Assembly: GCA_963789355.1 (NCBI GenBank)
Contig: CAWBKK010000003.1
Location: forward strand, 186,001-250,000
Length of the DNA stretch: 64,000 nt
Direction: 5' to 3'
DNA from: Gaiellasilicea sp963789355
GTDB lineage: Bacteria > Actinomycetota > Thermoleophilia > Gaiellales > Gaiellaceae
Position numbers and translations under genes: made by a program. This document shows positions 45,038-53,672 of the stretch, one piece after another. Each line of letters opens with the position of its first letter. The first letter of the stretch is position 1. The notes under the pieces were generated by a model. That model saw nothing but the letters and a program-made list of their open reading frames with translations, had not been told where the DNA came from and made no database searches.

Positions 45038-46783
45038 CTACCGGCCGCCGCCGTGCCAGGATTCCCAGAGCGCGGCGTAGGAGCCGTCGTGCTCGACGAG
45101 CTCGTCGTGGGTGCCGAGCTCGGTGAGCCTGCCGTCCTCGACGACCGCGACGCGGTCGGCGTCGTGCGCCGTCTGCAGCCGGTGGGCGATCGCGACGACG
45201 GTGCGGCCGTCGAGCACGGCCGCAAGCGACTGCTCCAGGTGGCGCGCCGCGCGCGGGTCGAGCAGCGACGTCGCCTCGTCGAGCACCAGCGTGTGCGGGT
45301 CGGCGAGCACGAGCCGGGCGAGCGCGAGCTGTTGCTGCTGGGGCGGCGACAGCGGGTGACCGCCCGCGCCGACGACGGTCTCGAGCCCGTCCGGCAGCGC
45401 CTCGAGCCAGGGCAGCGCGTCGACAGCCTCGAGCGCCGCCCACAGCTCGTCGTCGCTCGAATCGACCCGGGCGAGCCGGAGGTTGTCCGCGATCGTCCCG
45501 ACGAAGACGTGCTGCTCCTGGGTCACGAGCGCAACCTCGCGCCGGAGCGTCTCGAGCTCGAGATCAACCAGCCGGACGTCGCCGACCTCGACGCGGCCGG
45601 TGCGCGGCGGATGGATCCCCGCGAGCAGGCGTCCGAGCGTCGACTTGCCGGCGCCCGAAGGCCCGACGACGGCGATCCGCTCACCCGGTTGGAGATCGAG
45701 GTCGAGCCCGTGGAGCACGTCGCGATCCTGGACGTAGGCGTAGCGGACATCGGAGGCGCGAAGCCGCTCGTGCTCGGGCTCCTCACCGGTGGCCTCGCGG
45801 TCGTCGGGAACCTCGGCGACGCCGACGAGCCTGGCGAACGACGTCGCGCCGACCTGGATCTCGTCGAGCCAGGAAATCAGGCGGTCGACGGGGTCGGCGA
45901 GCTGCTGCACGTAGAGCGCGACGGCGGTCACCTCGCCGATCGAGGCGCGGCCGGTGGTGATCAGCCAGCCTCCCCAGACGAGCGCGACCGCGACGGGCAG
46001 GACGTAGGCGATCTCGACGGTGGGAAACAACATCGTCCTCAGGTACAGCGTCCTCCGCTCGGCGCGGTAGGCGTCCTCCAGGTCGGCGTCGATCCGCTGG
46101 ACGCGGCGCCGCCCGAGCCCGAGCGCGTCCACCGTGCGGCCGCCGTCGGCCGTCTCCCCGACCGTGCCCGTCATGGTCGCGTAGGCCGCGCGCTCCCAGA
46201 GGTACCCGGCCGGTGCGCGCCGCAGGTACCAGCGCATCCCGAGCAGGATCGCCGGCAGGCCGACGATGCACGAGAGGGACGCGATCGGGCTGACGATCAC
46301 GGCGGCGACGACCGTCAGGAGCACGGTGACCCCCGCGATCAGCGTCTCCGGGATCGCGAAGCGCACCGTGCGCGCGAGCGTGTCCACGTCCGCCGTGGTC
46401 CGCGAGACGAGATCCCCGGTTCCCGCCCGCTCGACGACGGAGAGCGGCAGGGCGAGCACCTGCCGCATGAAGTCCTCGCGCAGGCGCGCAAACACGTGCT
46501 CGGAGAGGACGAACGACGAGCGCCGTGCGAACCAGGTCAGGACGGTCTGGGCGAGCACGGACGCGGCGAGCAGCGCGATCAGGCGATCGACGTAGCCGGT
46601 TGTCGTTCCCTCCTTGACGGCTTCGACGAGCTGGCCGAGCAGCCAGGGGCCGACGAGGCCGGCCATCGCCGCGAGCCCGTTCAGGCCGAGCACGACCGCG
46701 AGCGACCCGCGGTAGCGGCGCAGCAGCGCGGCCGCGTTCCGGCGCACCTCCGGGCCGGCAGCGATCGGCAGCCGCTCGGTCAC
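45038..46783 (-). CDS. ABC exporter half with a complete ATPase site
   Basis: A 581-residue half-transporter: six transmembrane helices (about 1-310), then an ATPase domain with Walker A GPSGAGKST, LSPPQQQQLALAR in the signature position (a substituted LSGGQ), Walker B TLVLDEATS and a switch His in AIAHRL. With the next gene it forms a heterodimeric exporter; the variant signature fits the asymmetric design in which one site is non-hydrolytic. Substrate unknown. It overlaps the upstream half by 4 bp. Confidence 0.9.
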   Translation of the reverse strand: MTERLPIAAGPEVRRNAAALLRRYRGSLAVVLGLNGLAAMAGLVGPWLLGQLVEAVKEGTTTGYVDRLIALLAASVLAQTVLTWFARRSSFVLSEHVFARLREDFMRQVLALPLSVVERAGTGDLVSRTTADVDTLARTVRFAIPETLIAGVTVLLTVVAAVIVSPIASLSCIVGLPAILLGMRWYLRRAPAGYLWERAAYATMTGTVGETADGGRTVDALGLGRRRVQRIDADLEDAYRAERRTLYLRTMLFPTVEIAYVLPVAVALVWGGWLITTGRASIGEVTAVALYVQQLADPVDRLISWLDEIQVGATSFARLVGVAEVPDDREATGEEPEHERLRASDVRYAYVQDRDVLHGLDLDLQPGERIAVVGPSGAGKSTLGRLLAGIHPPRTGRVEVGDVRLVDLELETLRREVALVTQEQHVFVGTIADNLRLARVDSSDDELWAALEAVDALPWLEALPDGLETVVGAGGHPLSPPQQQQLALARLVLADPHTLVLDEATSLLDPRAARHLEQSLAAVLDGRTVVAIAHRLQTAHDADRVAVVEDGRLTELGTHDELVEHDGSYAALWESWHGGGR

Positions 46784-48489
46784 GCCGCCTCCTCACGGGT
46801 GACCGCGACGCGGTAGGCCGGGCTCGACTGCAGCAGCTCGCGGTGCGTGCCCGTGGCGACGACATGCCCGTCGTCGAGGAAGACGACGCGGTCGGCCTGG
46901 TCGAGCACGAGCGGGCTCATCGTCACGACGACGGTCGTCCGCCCCCGGCGCGCCTCGCGCAGCCGGCGGGCGATTCTGGCCTCGGTATGGGCGTCGACGG
47001 CGCTGGTCGGCTCGAGGAGGACGAGGATCTCCGCGTCGGCGAGCAGGGCGCGGGCCAGAACGAGGCGCTGCCGCTGGCCGCCGGAGAGCGAGCGGCCGCG
47101 CTCCTCCATCACTCCGTCGAGGCCTTCCGGGAGCGCGTCGAGCACGTCTTCGGCACTCGCGACCGCGATCGCCTCGAGCAGCTCCTCGTCCGAGGCTCGA
47201 CCCCACGGATCGAGCTCCTCGCGCAGCGGGCCCGAGAAGAGCAGCGGATCTGTCTCGCTGACGATCACTCTTCGCCGCATCGCCTCGACCGCAAGCGCCG
47301 CCACGGGCACGCCGCCGAGCGTGACGACACCGTCGTCCGCAAAGCGGCCGAGGCGGTCCGCGAGGCGCGCGCCCTCGTCTGCGCTCGGTGTGGCGACGCA
47401 GGTGAGGACTCCCGGCTCGATCGCCAGGCCCGACCGCTCGTCGGCCAATGCCGCCCCCTCCTCCGGCTCCGCTACGGGCGCCTGGGGCTCCGTGATCAGC
47501 GGATCGATCCGGAGGATCGCCAGCATGCGCTGGGCACCGACATGCGCACGCGTCACCTTGTCGACTGCCTCGGTCGCGACACGCAGGGGGATGACGAGGA
47601 ACGCGGCGTAGCCGTAGAAGGCCACGAGCTCGCCCGCGCTGATCCGGCCCTGGACGGCCAGGCGCGCGCCGAGCCAGGTGACGATGACGATGAAGATCCC
47701 GGGCAGGAGCACCTGGGCCGAGTCGAGCGTCGACTGCGGGAGCGCCACCCTGACGCCGGCGCGGCGGACGTCCTCCGAGCGCCTGCGATAACGGTCGAGA
47801 AAGACCCGTTCGCCGCCGATGCCGCGCAGGACCCGCAGGCCGGCGACCGTGTCGGCCCCGAGCGCGGTCAGCTGGCCGACCTGCTCACGCTGCTCCCGCT
47901 GCCGGGCCTGGAGCGGCCGGATCACGAGCGAGAGGCTCCCCACCAGAACGGGGACGCCGAGCAGCACCACCAGTCCGAGCAGCGTCGACGCCGACAGCAG
48001 CACCGCCGCGACGACGAAGTACGAGGCGATCGCACCGGCGAGCCGGGCGGTGATGTCGAACGCCCCACCTGCCCGAAGCGCGTCGGTCGAGACCGTCGCG
48101 ACGACCTCGCCTGTCGTCAGCCGCGATCGAATCGCGGGGCCGGTCAACGCCACGTGGTGGGCGACGACCTGGATCATCCGGAATCCCGACTGCAGCCAGT
48201 TGCTCACCGCGACTCGGTGCCGGAGCGTGCCGGCGGCCGCCTGGATGGCGCCCAACCCGAAGAGCGCGGCCGCCCAGGCGAGGAGCGCACGAGAGTCGCC
48301 GGTCGTGAGCCCTTCGTCGACGGCGCGCCCGAGGACCCAAGGCAGCAGCGCCTGGGCGAGCATCCAGATGATCCCGAAAGTCATGCCGAGGGCGAGGGTG
48401 CCGAGCTGTTGGCGTCCGACCCAGAGCAGGAAGCGGGTCGGAGAGCGGGTGTCCGGCGTACCGGGATCGTCGAAGGGAAGCTGTCTCAT
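46780..48489 (-). CDS. ABC exporter half with degenerate ATPase site
   Basis: A 569-residue half-transporter with six helices and an ATPase domain that has lost key parts. The Walker A region reads CVATPSADEGARLADR with no GxxGxGKS/T; the Walker B is EILVLLEPTSAVD with Leu for the Asp; the switch region TMSPLVLDQADR has no His. The signature LSGGQRQRLVLAR is intact, so it can complete the site on the partner's Walker A. It can bind little or no ATP itself. It is upstream of, and overlaps by 4 bp, its partner. Confidence 0.9.
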   Translation of the reverse strand: MRQLPFDDPGTPDTRSPTRFLLWVGRQQLGTLALGMTFGIIWMLAQALLPWVLGRAVDEGLTTGDSRALLAWAAALFGLGAIQAAAGTLRHRVAVSNWLQSGFRMIQVVAHHVALTGPAIRSRLTTGEVVATVSTDALRAGGAFDITARLAGAIASYFVVAAVLLSASTLLGLVVLLGVPVLVGSLSLVIRPLQARQREQREQVGQLTALGADTVAGLRVLRGIGGERVFLDRYRRRSEDVRRAGVRVALPQSTLDSAQVLLPGIFIVIVTWLGARLAVQGRISAGELVAFYGYAAFLVIPLRVATEAVDKVTRAHVGAQRMLAILRIDPLITEPQAPVAEPEEGAALADERSGLAIEPGVLTCVATPSADEGARLADRLGRFADDGVVTLGGVPVAALAVEAMRRRVIVSETDPLLFSGPLREELDPWGRASDEELLEAIAVASAEDVLDALPEGLDGVMEERGRSLSGGQRQRLVLARALLADAEILVLLEPTSAVDAHTEARIARRLREARRGRTTVVVTMSPLVLDQADRVVFLDDGHVVATGTHRELLQSSPAYRVAVTREEAA

Positions 48490-48538
48490 CCGCGCGCCAG
48501 ACTATGCCGCGCGCCGGGCAATCGGCGATGATGAAGCC

Positions 48539-48988
48539 GTGGCCGAGCGTCCCCCCGAGTCGATGACCGAAGCTCAGCGCGATGCGCTGGCGGCGGAGCT
48601 TTCCGAGCTGGAGGGTCCAAAGCGCGCGGAGCTGGTCGAGGCGATCGCGACCGCTCGTGGGTTCGGCGACCTCTCCGAGAACTTCGGCTACCACGACGCG
48701 AAGAACGAGCAGGGGTTGCTGGAGCGTCGAATCGCGATCCTGCGTCACCGCGTCGAGAACGCCGTCATCGTCGAGCAGGCGGAGGACGGCGTCGTCGGCG
48801 TCGGCTCGGTCGTCGAGGTGGAGGACGAGAGCGGCGGCCGCTTCGAGGTCGAGATCTCGAGCGTCGCCGGCGGCATCTCGACGGACTCGCCGCTCGGCTC
48901 CGCGCTCGTCGGCGCCAAGGTCGGCGAGAGCGTGCAGGTGCAAGCGCCGAAGGGCGCCTGGACGGCGAAGGTCGTCGACGTCCGCTAG
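48539..48988 (+). CDS. greA: Transcription elongation factor GreA
   Basis: Rescues backtracked RNA polymerase by stimulating RNA cleavage. About 149 residues: a coiled-coil N-terminal domain (LAAELSELEGPKRAELVEAI) with the loop acidic pair in GFGDLSENFGY, then the FKBP-like C-terminal domain (VGSVVEVEDESGGRFEVEIS, then DSPLGSALVGAKVGESVQV). The GTG at 48539 is listed; the ATG at 48563 would drop eight residues. A hairpin follows the stop. Confidence 0.93.
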   Translation: MAERPPESMTEAQRDALAAELSELEGPKRAELVEAIATARGFGDLSENFGYHDAKNEQGLLERRIAILRHRVENAVIVEQAEDGVVGVGSVVEVEDESGGRFEVEISSVAGGISTDSPLGSALVGAKVGESVQVQAPKGAWTAKVVDVR

Positions 48989-48996
48989 CGATTTTT

Positions 48997-49017
48997 GGGC
49001 CGCGAAGCGGCCCCTTT
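48997..49017 (+). terminator. Terminator hairpin after greA
   Basis: GGGCCGC-GAA-GCGGCCC (48997-49013), then C and TTT. It is a strong 7-bp GC stem with a short T-run, nine bases after the greA stop, and may also stop transcription from the convergent pth side. Confidence 0.55.
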
Positions 49018-49033
49018 AGGAGTCTTCGCAGGC

Positions 49034-49627
49034 TCAGTTGAAGCGCCGTTGCGCCTCGTCGAGACCCTCGCTCGCCAGCGTCTCGACTGCGTCGGCTGAG
49101 CGAGAGATCAGGGTCGCGGCGTCGTCCTCCGGCGCGAACGGGCTCAGCACGTAGTCGGCGACCGGCCGGCGGTCGCCCCGGCCGGGGCGGCCGACGCCGG
49201 CGCGGATGCGCAGGAACTCCGCCGACCCGAGCGCCTGCCTGATCGAGCGAAGGCCGTTGTGGCCGGCCAAACCGCCGCCGAGGCGAACCTGGATCCGGCC
49301 CGGATCGAGGTCGACGTCGTCGTGCACGACCGCGATCTGCTCGGTCGGGAGCTTGAAGAAGCGCGCGGCGGCGGCGAGCGAGTTGCCGGAGAGGTTCATG
49401 AAGGTCTCGGGCTTGAGCAACGCGAGCTTCAGCTCGCCGATGCGAACCTCGGTGAGCTGGCCCGAGAACTTGGAGCGGAACGAGCCGTCATGGCGCCGGG
49501 CGAGCTCGTCGACGATCAGCCAGCCGGCGTTGTGCCGGTCGCGTGCATGCTCGCGGCCGGGGTTGCCGAGACCCACGACCAGCAGATCCAGCGTCGAGGC
49601 GCTCTCGCCCCGACGGAAGAGGCGCAT
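49034..49627 (-). CDS. pth: Peptidyl-tRNA hydrolase
   Basis: Releases tRNA from prematurely dropped peptidyl-tRNA. 197 residues with VVGLGNPGREHARDRHNAGW (catalytic His), LLKPETFMNLSG, VVHDDVDLDPGRIQVRLGGG (catalytic Asp), GHNGLRSI and the FxRxRxGVGRP block. Its ATG shares a base with the rplY stop, so it is coupled to rplY. Confidence 0.97.
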   Translation of the reverse strand: MRLFRRGESASTLDLLVVGLGNPGREHARDRHNAGWLIVDELARRHDGSFRSKFSGQLTEVRIGELKLALLKPETFMNLSGNSLAAAARFFKLPTEQIAVVHDDVDLDPGRIQVRLGGGLAGHNGLRSIRQALGSAEFLRIRAGVGRPGRGDRRPVADYVLSPFAPEDDAATLISRSADAVETLASEGLDEAQRRFN

Positions 49628-50331
49628 TACTTCTCCGTGGACTCGGAGTCGGACTCGGCCGCAGCCTCGCCCTCGGGCGTCTCGCCCTCGGCGGCGCCCT
49701 CCGGAGCCTCCTCACCCTCGGCGAGCTCCTCGCCCTCCTCGGGCTCGGGCTCAACCTCGACGATCGGCGCGGAGACGGTCGCGATCACGGTCTCGTGCGG
49801 GTCGTCCAGGAAGACGACGCCCTCGAGCTTCGGAATGTCCTCGAGCCGGAGCGCCTCGCCCATCTCGAGACCACTGACGTCCGCCTCGATCGATTCGGGG
49901 ACCTCCATCGGCAGGGCCTCGACGTTCAGCGTCGTCGCCGGCTGGTTCAGCACGCCGCCCTCCTTGATGCCGGGCGCGTCCTCTGCACCATGGAGGTGGA
50001 CGTTGACGGTCGCCTGAATCGCGACGTCCAGCCGCACCTCCTGCAGGTCGATGTGGCGGACGTGGCCTCGAATCGGATCGCGCTGGTACTCCTTCAGGAT
50101 CGACGGATGCGCGGTGCTCTGCCCCTCGACGACGACGTCGAGCACGGCATGCAGGCCGGACGGGCCGGTCAGCGCGGCGCGCAGCTCGCGCTCGCCGACC
50201 GCGAACGCCTTCGCAGTCGACTTGCCGTAGAGGACGCCGGGAATGAAGCCCTGCTTGCGCAGACGCCGGGACTCGGGCGTGCCGAGCCCGGTCCGTTCCT
50301 TCACCTCGAGACGAAATCTGTCGCCGGCCAC
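49627..50331 (-). CDS. rplY: Ribosomal protein L25 (CTC form)
   Basis: Binds 5S rRNA. 234 residues: the N-terminal L25 domain (LRKQGFIPGVLYGKSTAK, then HVRHIDLQEV), the TL5/CTC C-terminal beta domain (PATTLNVEALPMEVPESIEA, EGVVFLDDPHETVIATVSAP) and an acidic Glu/Ala tail of about 45 residues. The GTG at 50331 lies eight bases after a TACAAT -10 box, so the mRNA is nearly leaderless; a 21-bp palindrome lies just upstream. Confidence 0.94.
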   Translation of the reverse strand: MAGDRFRLEVKERTGLGTPESRRLRKQGFIPGVLYGKSTAKAFAVGERELRAALTGPSGLHAVLDVVVEGQSTAHPSILKEYQRDPIRGHVRHIDLQEVRLDVAIQATVNVHLHGAEDAPGIKEGGVLNQPATTLNVEALPMEVPESIEADVSGLEMGEALRLEDIPKLEGVVFLDDPHETVIATVSAPIVEVEPEPEEGEELAEGEEAPEGAAEGETPEGEAAAESDSESTEK

Positions 50332-50339
50332 GGCGGCGG

Positions 50340-50345
50340 ATTGTA
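50340..50345 (-). promoter_or_regulatory. -10 box for rplY-pth
   Basis: TACAAT on the minus strand, eight bases before the GTG at 50331. The palindrome at 50354-50374 covers the -35 position. Confidence 0.45.
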
Positions 50346-50353
50346 GCGGAACG

Positions 50354-50374
50354 CAAGTAACAGTCTGTTACTTG
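50354..50374. promoter_or_regulatory. 21-bp palindrome at the rplY promoter (possible operator)
   Basis: Arms CAAGTAACAG and CTGTTACTTG around one central base are perfectly complementary. It is AT-rich in a GC-rich region and covers the -35 zone of the rplY-pth promoter. It has the shape of a TetR- or GntR-type operator, but no such regulator gene adjoins it. Confidence 0.6.
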
Positions 50375-50402
50375 GCCCAGCCGCCTCGGACTGCCTGGGG
50401 CG

Positions 50403-50576
50403 CTACGTGATCCGGAGGTCGATGCCGAGCAGGAGCAGCGGCCAGAGCAGGATCGCGAGCAACGCAGAGACGATGCGCTTGATCGTCTCGAGGTTCTCGA
50501 GGTAGTCCTTCGACACGGCTACGAAGACGCCGATCGCAACGTAGATCAGGCCGAGAAGCTTGCGCGGGAGGAGCAT
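50403..50576 (-). CDS. Small membrane protein, unknown function
   Basis: 57 residues with two hydrophobic segments (LLGLIYVAIGVFVAV and LLAILLWPLLLLGIDL) joined by a charged loop (SKDYLENLETIKR). GGGAAGG stands about ten bases before the ATG at 50576. It ends 29 bases before the palindrome, ahead of rplY on the same strand. Family not recognised. Confidence 0.55.
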   Translation of the reverse strand: MLLPRKLLGLIYVAIGVFVAVSKDYLENLETIKRIVSALLAILLWPLLLLGIDLRIT

Positions 50577-50781
50577 CGAAAATCGGCCTTCCCGGAGCGC
50601 CGGCTTTCAACACCGCAAATCGAGTTGTCGCAGTCGCCCGGACGTCGTAACCTCTGCAAATCCGTGGGGCGGCGGTGTCGGGACTCGATTCCCTCTCCCC
50701 CAGGGTACCCACGCGGCTGGGAGCAGTCCTGCGGCGCACGGGTCGCCGTCCCGCGGATCTCGGCGCGGCCGACCGCGCCGG
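50577..50781. other. Gene-free stretch with no clear function
   Basis: About 205 bases between two minus-strand genes. It presumably holds the promoter of the 57-residue membrane protein. A stretch near 50655-50702 looks vaguely like the 3' half of a tRNA but has no matching 5' arm. I see nothing else in it. Confidence 0.4.
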
Positions 50782-51171
50782 CTAGGAGATCGTGTAGACC
50801 TTCGTCGAGGCGCAGTTGAGATCGTCGGCGTCCCGCAGCGTCTGCCACAGCACCGGGGCGTTCACCAGCCGGCGCGTGATGCTCCTGCTGGCCGACTTCC
50901 CCGGCCCCAGACGCACGACGAGCTCGGTCGGAGCCTTCGGGTAGTACTGCTCGACGTTCCAGCCGGCGCGGTAGCGGACGGTGACGGTGCGTCCCCCGCT
51001 CGCGTTCTTCAGCGTCAGCTTGGTCGTCAGAACGATGCCGTTGTCCGGCAGGAGCTTGAAGACACACGCCTCGTGCACCTTCAGCTGCGTCTTCAGCGCC
51101 GACGCATCGAGGGCCGCAGGGCCGAAAGCGCCACACACGACAACGAGGAGAATCACGTACCAACGCCGCAC
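50782..51171 (-). CDS. Secreted protein, unknown function
   Basis: 129 residues with a signal peptide (WYVILLVVVCGAFGPAALDA), then a mainly beta domain with two cysteines (HEACVFKLL, DDLNCAST) that could form a disulfide. Repeated alternating hydrophobic and charged residues suggest an Ig-like or beta-sandwich fold. It follows prs by 44 bases. Family not recognised. Confidence 0.7.
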   Translation of the reverse strand: MRRWYVILLVVVCGAFGPAALDASALKTQLKVHEACVFKLLPDNGIVLTTKLTLKNASGGRTVTVRYRAGWNVEQYYPKAPTELVVRLGPGKSASRSITRRLVNAPVLWQTLRDADDLNCASTKVYTIS

Positions 51172-51215
51172 GAGCGGCAGCGTAGCCGATCGTTTCCCGA
51201 TCCGCTCGACCGCCG

Positions 51216-52190
51216 CTAAAAGAGCTGGTTCTCGCCCGCGAAGATCGCGGAGACCGAGTCGTCGGAAAAGACGTTCTGGATCGTCTCGGCGAGCAGGCCG
51301 GAGATCGAGAGCACCTCGATGTTGGGCGGCTTGTTCAGCTCGTCGACCGGCACGGTGTCGGTGACGACGACCTTTTCGAAGGCGCTTTCGGCGATCCGCT
51401 GCAGGGCCGGCTCGTTGAAGAGGGCATGCGTGGCGCAGGCGATCACGCGGGTGGCGCCCGCCTCGCGCAGCGCCTCGGCGCCGGCGCAGAGGGTTCCGGC
51501 CGTGTCGATGATGTCGTCGGTCATCACGGCGACCTTGCCGGCGACGTCGCCGATCACGCCGGTGACCTTGGCCTGGTTGTGGCCCGGGCGTTCCTTGTTC
51601 AGGACGACGAGGCCGCCGCCGATCATCTCGGCGAACTTGCCCGCGAGCTTCGCGCGCCCGGTGTCGGGGGCGACCGCGACCCGCTCGACCTCGGTGCCGA
51701 GGTAGTCGCGGATGTGCTGGGCGAACATCGGCACCGCGACCATGTGGTCGACGGGAATCCGGAAGAAGCCCTGCACCTGGCCGGCGTGCAGGTCCATCGT
51801 GATCACGCGATCGACGCCGGCCGTCTCGAGCAGGTCGGCGACGAGGCGCGCCGTGATCGGCTCGCGGGGCCGCGACTTCTTGTCCTGGCGCGCGTAGAAG
51901 TACCAGGGGATCACGGCGGTGATCCGCTTCGCGGAGGCGAGCTTGGCGGCGTTGACCATGATCAGCAGCTCCATCAGGTGCTCGCCGATCGACGGGGCGG
52001 CCGTCTGGACGATGAACATGTCCGCGCCCCGGACGGAGTCCTCGAAGCGGAAATACGGGGAGCCGTCCGCGAACGTGGAGTGCTCGACCTTCGTCAGCTC
52101 GACACCGAGATGGCCCGCGATCTTGTCGGCGAGGACGGGGTGCGAGCTGCCGGCGACGACGGCGAGCCGCTTCGTCGGCGTCAGCGCCAC
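51216..52190 (-). CDS. prs: Ribose-phosphate pyrophosphokinase
   Basis: Makes PRPP from ribose-5-phosphate and ATP. 324 residues from the GTG at 52190, the usual length; longer in-frame starts exist toward the glmU stop. Key blocks are AGSSHPVLADKIAGHLGVEL, PYFRFEDSVRGADMFIVQT, WYFYARQDKKSRPREPIT, the signature DLHAGQVQGFF and the PRPP loop DDIIDTAGTLC. It lies 64 bases after glmU, as in mycobacteria. Confidence 0.96.
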   Translation of the reverse strand: MALTPTKRLAVVAGSSHPVLADKIAGHLGVELTKVEHSTFADGSPYFRFEDSVRGADMFIVQTAAPSIGEHLMELLIMVNAAKLASAKRITAVIPWYFYARQDKKSRPREPITARLVADLLETAGVDRVITMDLHAGQVQGFFRIPVDHMVAVPMFAQHIRDYLGTEVERVAVAPDTGRAKLAGKFAEMIGGGLVVLNKERPGHNQAKVTGVIGDVAGKVAVMTDDIIDTAGTLCAGAEALREAGATRVIACATHALFNEPALQRIAESAFEKVVVTDTVPVDELNKPPNIEVLSISGLLAETIQNVFSDDSVSAIFAGENQLF

Positions 52191-52254
52191 CGCACGTCCG
52201 ATCGCGAGCTGTGGCGCTGCTCCCCCGGTTCCTTCGAGCCCGGGAAGTGCCTGC

Positions 52255-53577
52255 TCAATCGTCCCGCTTTCCACCACGCCCTTCCTTGTTGACCTGCCTG
52301 GGCGGGAAGCCGGCGAGCGCATTGTCGGGGACGTCGTCGGTGATGACGGCCCCCGCCGCCGTCCACGCATCGTCGCCAACAGTGACCGGAGCAACGAACA
52401 GAGTGTCTACCGCGACACGGACGTTGCTCCCGATCGTCGTCTTGCCCTTGGGCTGGCCGGGGCGGTGGGGAAAGTTCGCGGTGATCGATCCTGCGCCGAT
52501 GTTGGTTCCCTCTCCGATCTCTGCGTCGCCGATGTACGAGAGATGCGGCACCTTGGTGTCCTGCCCGATGGTCGCTTTCTTGATCTCGACGAACGCGCCG
52601 GCCTTCGCGCGCGGGCCGAGGACGGTTCCGGGGCGAAGGTAACAGAAGGGGCCGACGGTCGCGCCCGGGCCAATCTCGGCGTCGATCGCGACCACGTGCG
52701 AGCCCACCTCGGCGCCCGCCGCGACGTTCGTGCGGCCACGCAGGATCGTGAACGGCAGGATCGTCGCGTCGGCCTCGATCGTCACCTCCGGCTCGATCCA
52801 GGTCGAGCCCGGGTCTGCGATCGCGACGCCTGCGAGCATGTGCTCGAGGTTGATCCGGTCGCGGAGCGTCGCCCCCGCCGCGGCGAGCTCGGCGCGCGTG
52901 TTGACGCCCTCCGTCTCGGCGGGGTCGCCCGCGACGTGCGCTGCGACCCGCTCGCCGCGGGCGACGAGATCCCGAACGGCGTCGGTCAGGTAGAGCTCGC
53001 CCTGGGCGTTGTGCGGCTCGAGCCGATCGAGTGCGGGCCAGAGCGCCTCGCTCCGGAAGACGTAGATCGAGGAGTTGCACTCCTCGAGCGCGAGCTGCTC
53101 GGGTGTCGCGTCACCGGCCTCGACGATTGCCTCGACGCTTCCGTCGGAGCCGCGCACGATCCGGCCGTACGAGCGGGCGTCGCCGGGCACGAAGGTGAGC
53201 ACCGTCGCGGCTGCCTGCTCGCGCCGGTGCGCCTCGACGAGAGCCTCGAGCAATGCCGTCGTCAGCAGCGGCGTGTCGCCGGAGAGCACGAGCACGTCCT
53301 CGGCCCTCTCACCCACCACGCCGCGCGCCGAGCGGACGGCGTCGCCGGTGCCGAGCGCCTGCTCCTGGACGGCGACCGGCGTGTCGCCGAACGCATCGCG
53401 GCTCTCGGGGGACGCAATCACGACGAGCGGTTCGGGGCGGAGCGGCCGCGCCGCCTCGAGCACCCAGTCGACCATCCGCCGACCGAGGATCGGATGGAGG
53501 TGCTTCGGCGTCGTCGAGCGCATGCGCGTGCCGAGCCCGCCGGCCATCACCACCGCTGCAAATGAGGTATCGGTCAC
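52255..53577 (-). CDS. glmU: Bifunctional UDP-N-acetylglucosamine pyrophosphorylase/acetyltransferase GlmU
   Basis: Makes UDP-GlcNAc for peptidoglycan. 440 residues. The N-terminal uridylyltransferase has VVMAGGLGTRMRSTTPKHLH, EQALGTGDAV and LSGDTPLL; the C-terminal left-handed beta-helix runs from VTIEADATILPFTILRG with the hexapeptide repeats, LSYIGDAEIGEGTNIGAGSI and VAPVTVGD. The GTG at 53577 is only seven bases after the tRNA-Gln 3' end, so tRNA processing may create its mRNA 5' end. Confidence 0.95.
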   Translation of the reverse strand: MTDTSFAAVVMAGGLGTRMRSTTPKHLHPILGRRMVDWVLEAARPLRPEPLVVIASPESRDAFGDTPVAVQEQALGTGDAVRSARGVVGERAEDVLVLSGDTPLLTTALLEALVEAHRREQAAATVLTFVPGDARSYGRIVRGSDGSVEAIVEAGDATPEQLALEECNSSIYVFRSEALWPALDRLEPHNAQGELYLTDAVRDLVARGERVAAHVAGDPAETEGVNTRAELAAAGATLRDRINLEHMLAGVAIADPGSTWIEPEVTIEADATILPFTILRGRTNVAAGAEVGSHVVAIDAEIGPGATVGPFCYLRPGTVLGPRAKAGAFVEIKKATIGQDTKVPHLSYIGDAEIGEGTNIGAGSITANFPHRPGQPKGKTTIGSNVRVAVDTLFVAPVTVGDDAWTAAGAVITDDVPDNALAGFPPRQVNKEGRGGKRDD

Positions 53578-53584
53578 GGGACGA

Positions 53585-53655
53585 CTGGGGCGCCAGGATT
53601 CGAACCTGGGATCACGGGACCAAAACCCGTTGCCTTACCGCTTGGCCACGCCCCA
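53585..53655 (-). tRNA. tRNA-Gln (TTG anticodon)
   Basis: A tRNA on the minus strand. The 7-bp acceptor is TGGGGCG / CGCCCCA with a G discriminator at 53585. The anticodon stem-loop is ACGGGTTTTGGTCCCGT with anticodon TTG, and the T arm contains GGTTCGAATCC. U1-A72 pairing is usual for bacterial tRNA-Gln. CCA is not encoded. The glmU start is seven bases downstream. Confidence 0.95.
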
Positions 53656-53672
53656 CGGCTCGGGTGACCATC

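Noticed and set aside
50655..50702. tRNA-like 3' half (TGCAAAT, GGACTCGATTCC, CTCCCCCA)
   Set aside because: No complementary 5' acceptor arm or D arm can be found, the T loop is not canonical and the anticodon stem does not pair. Perhaps a chance match or remnant.
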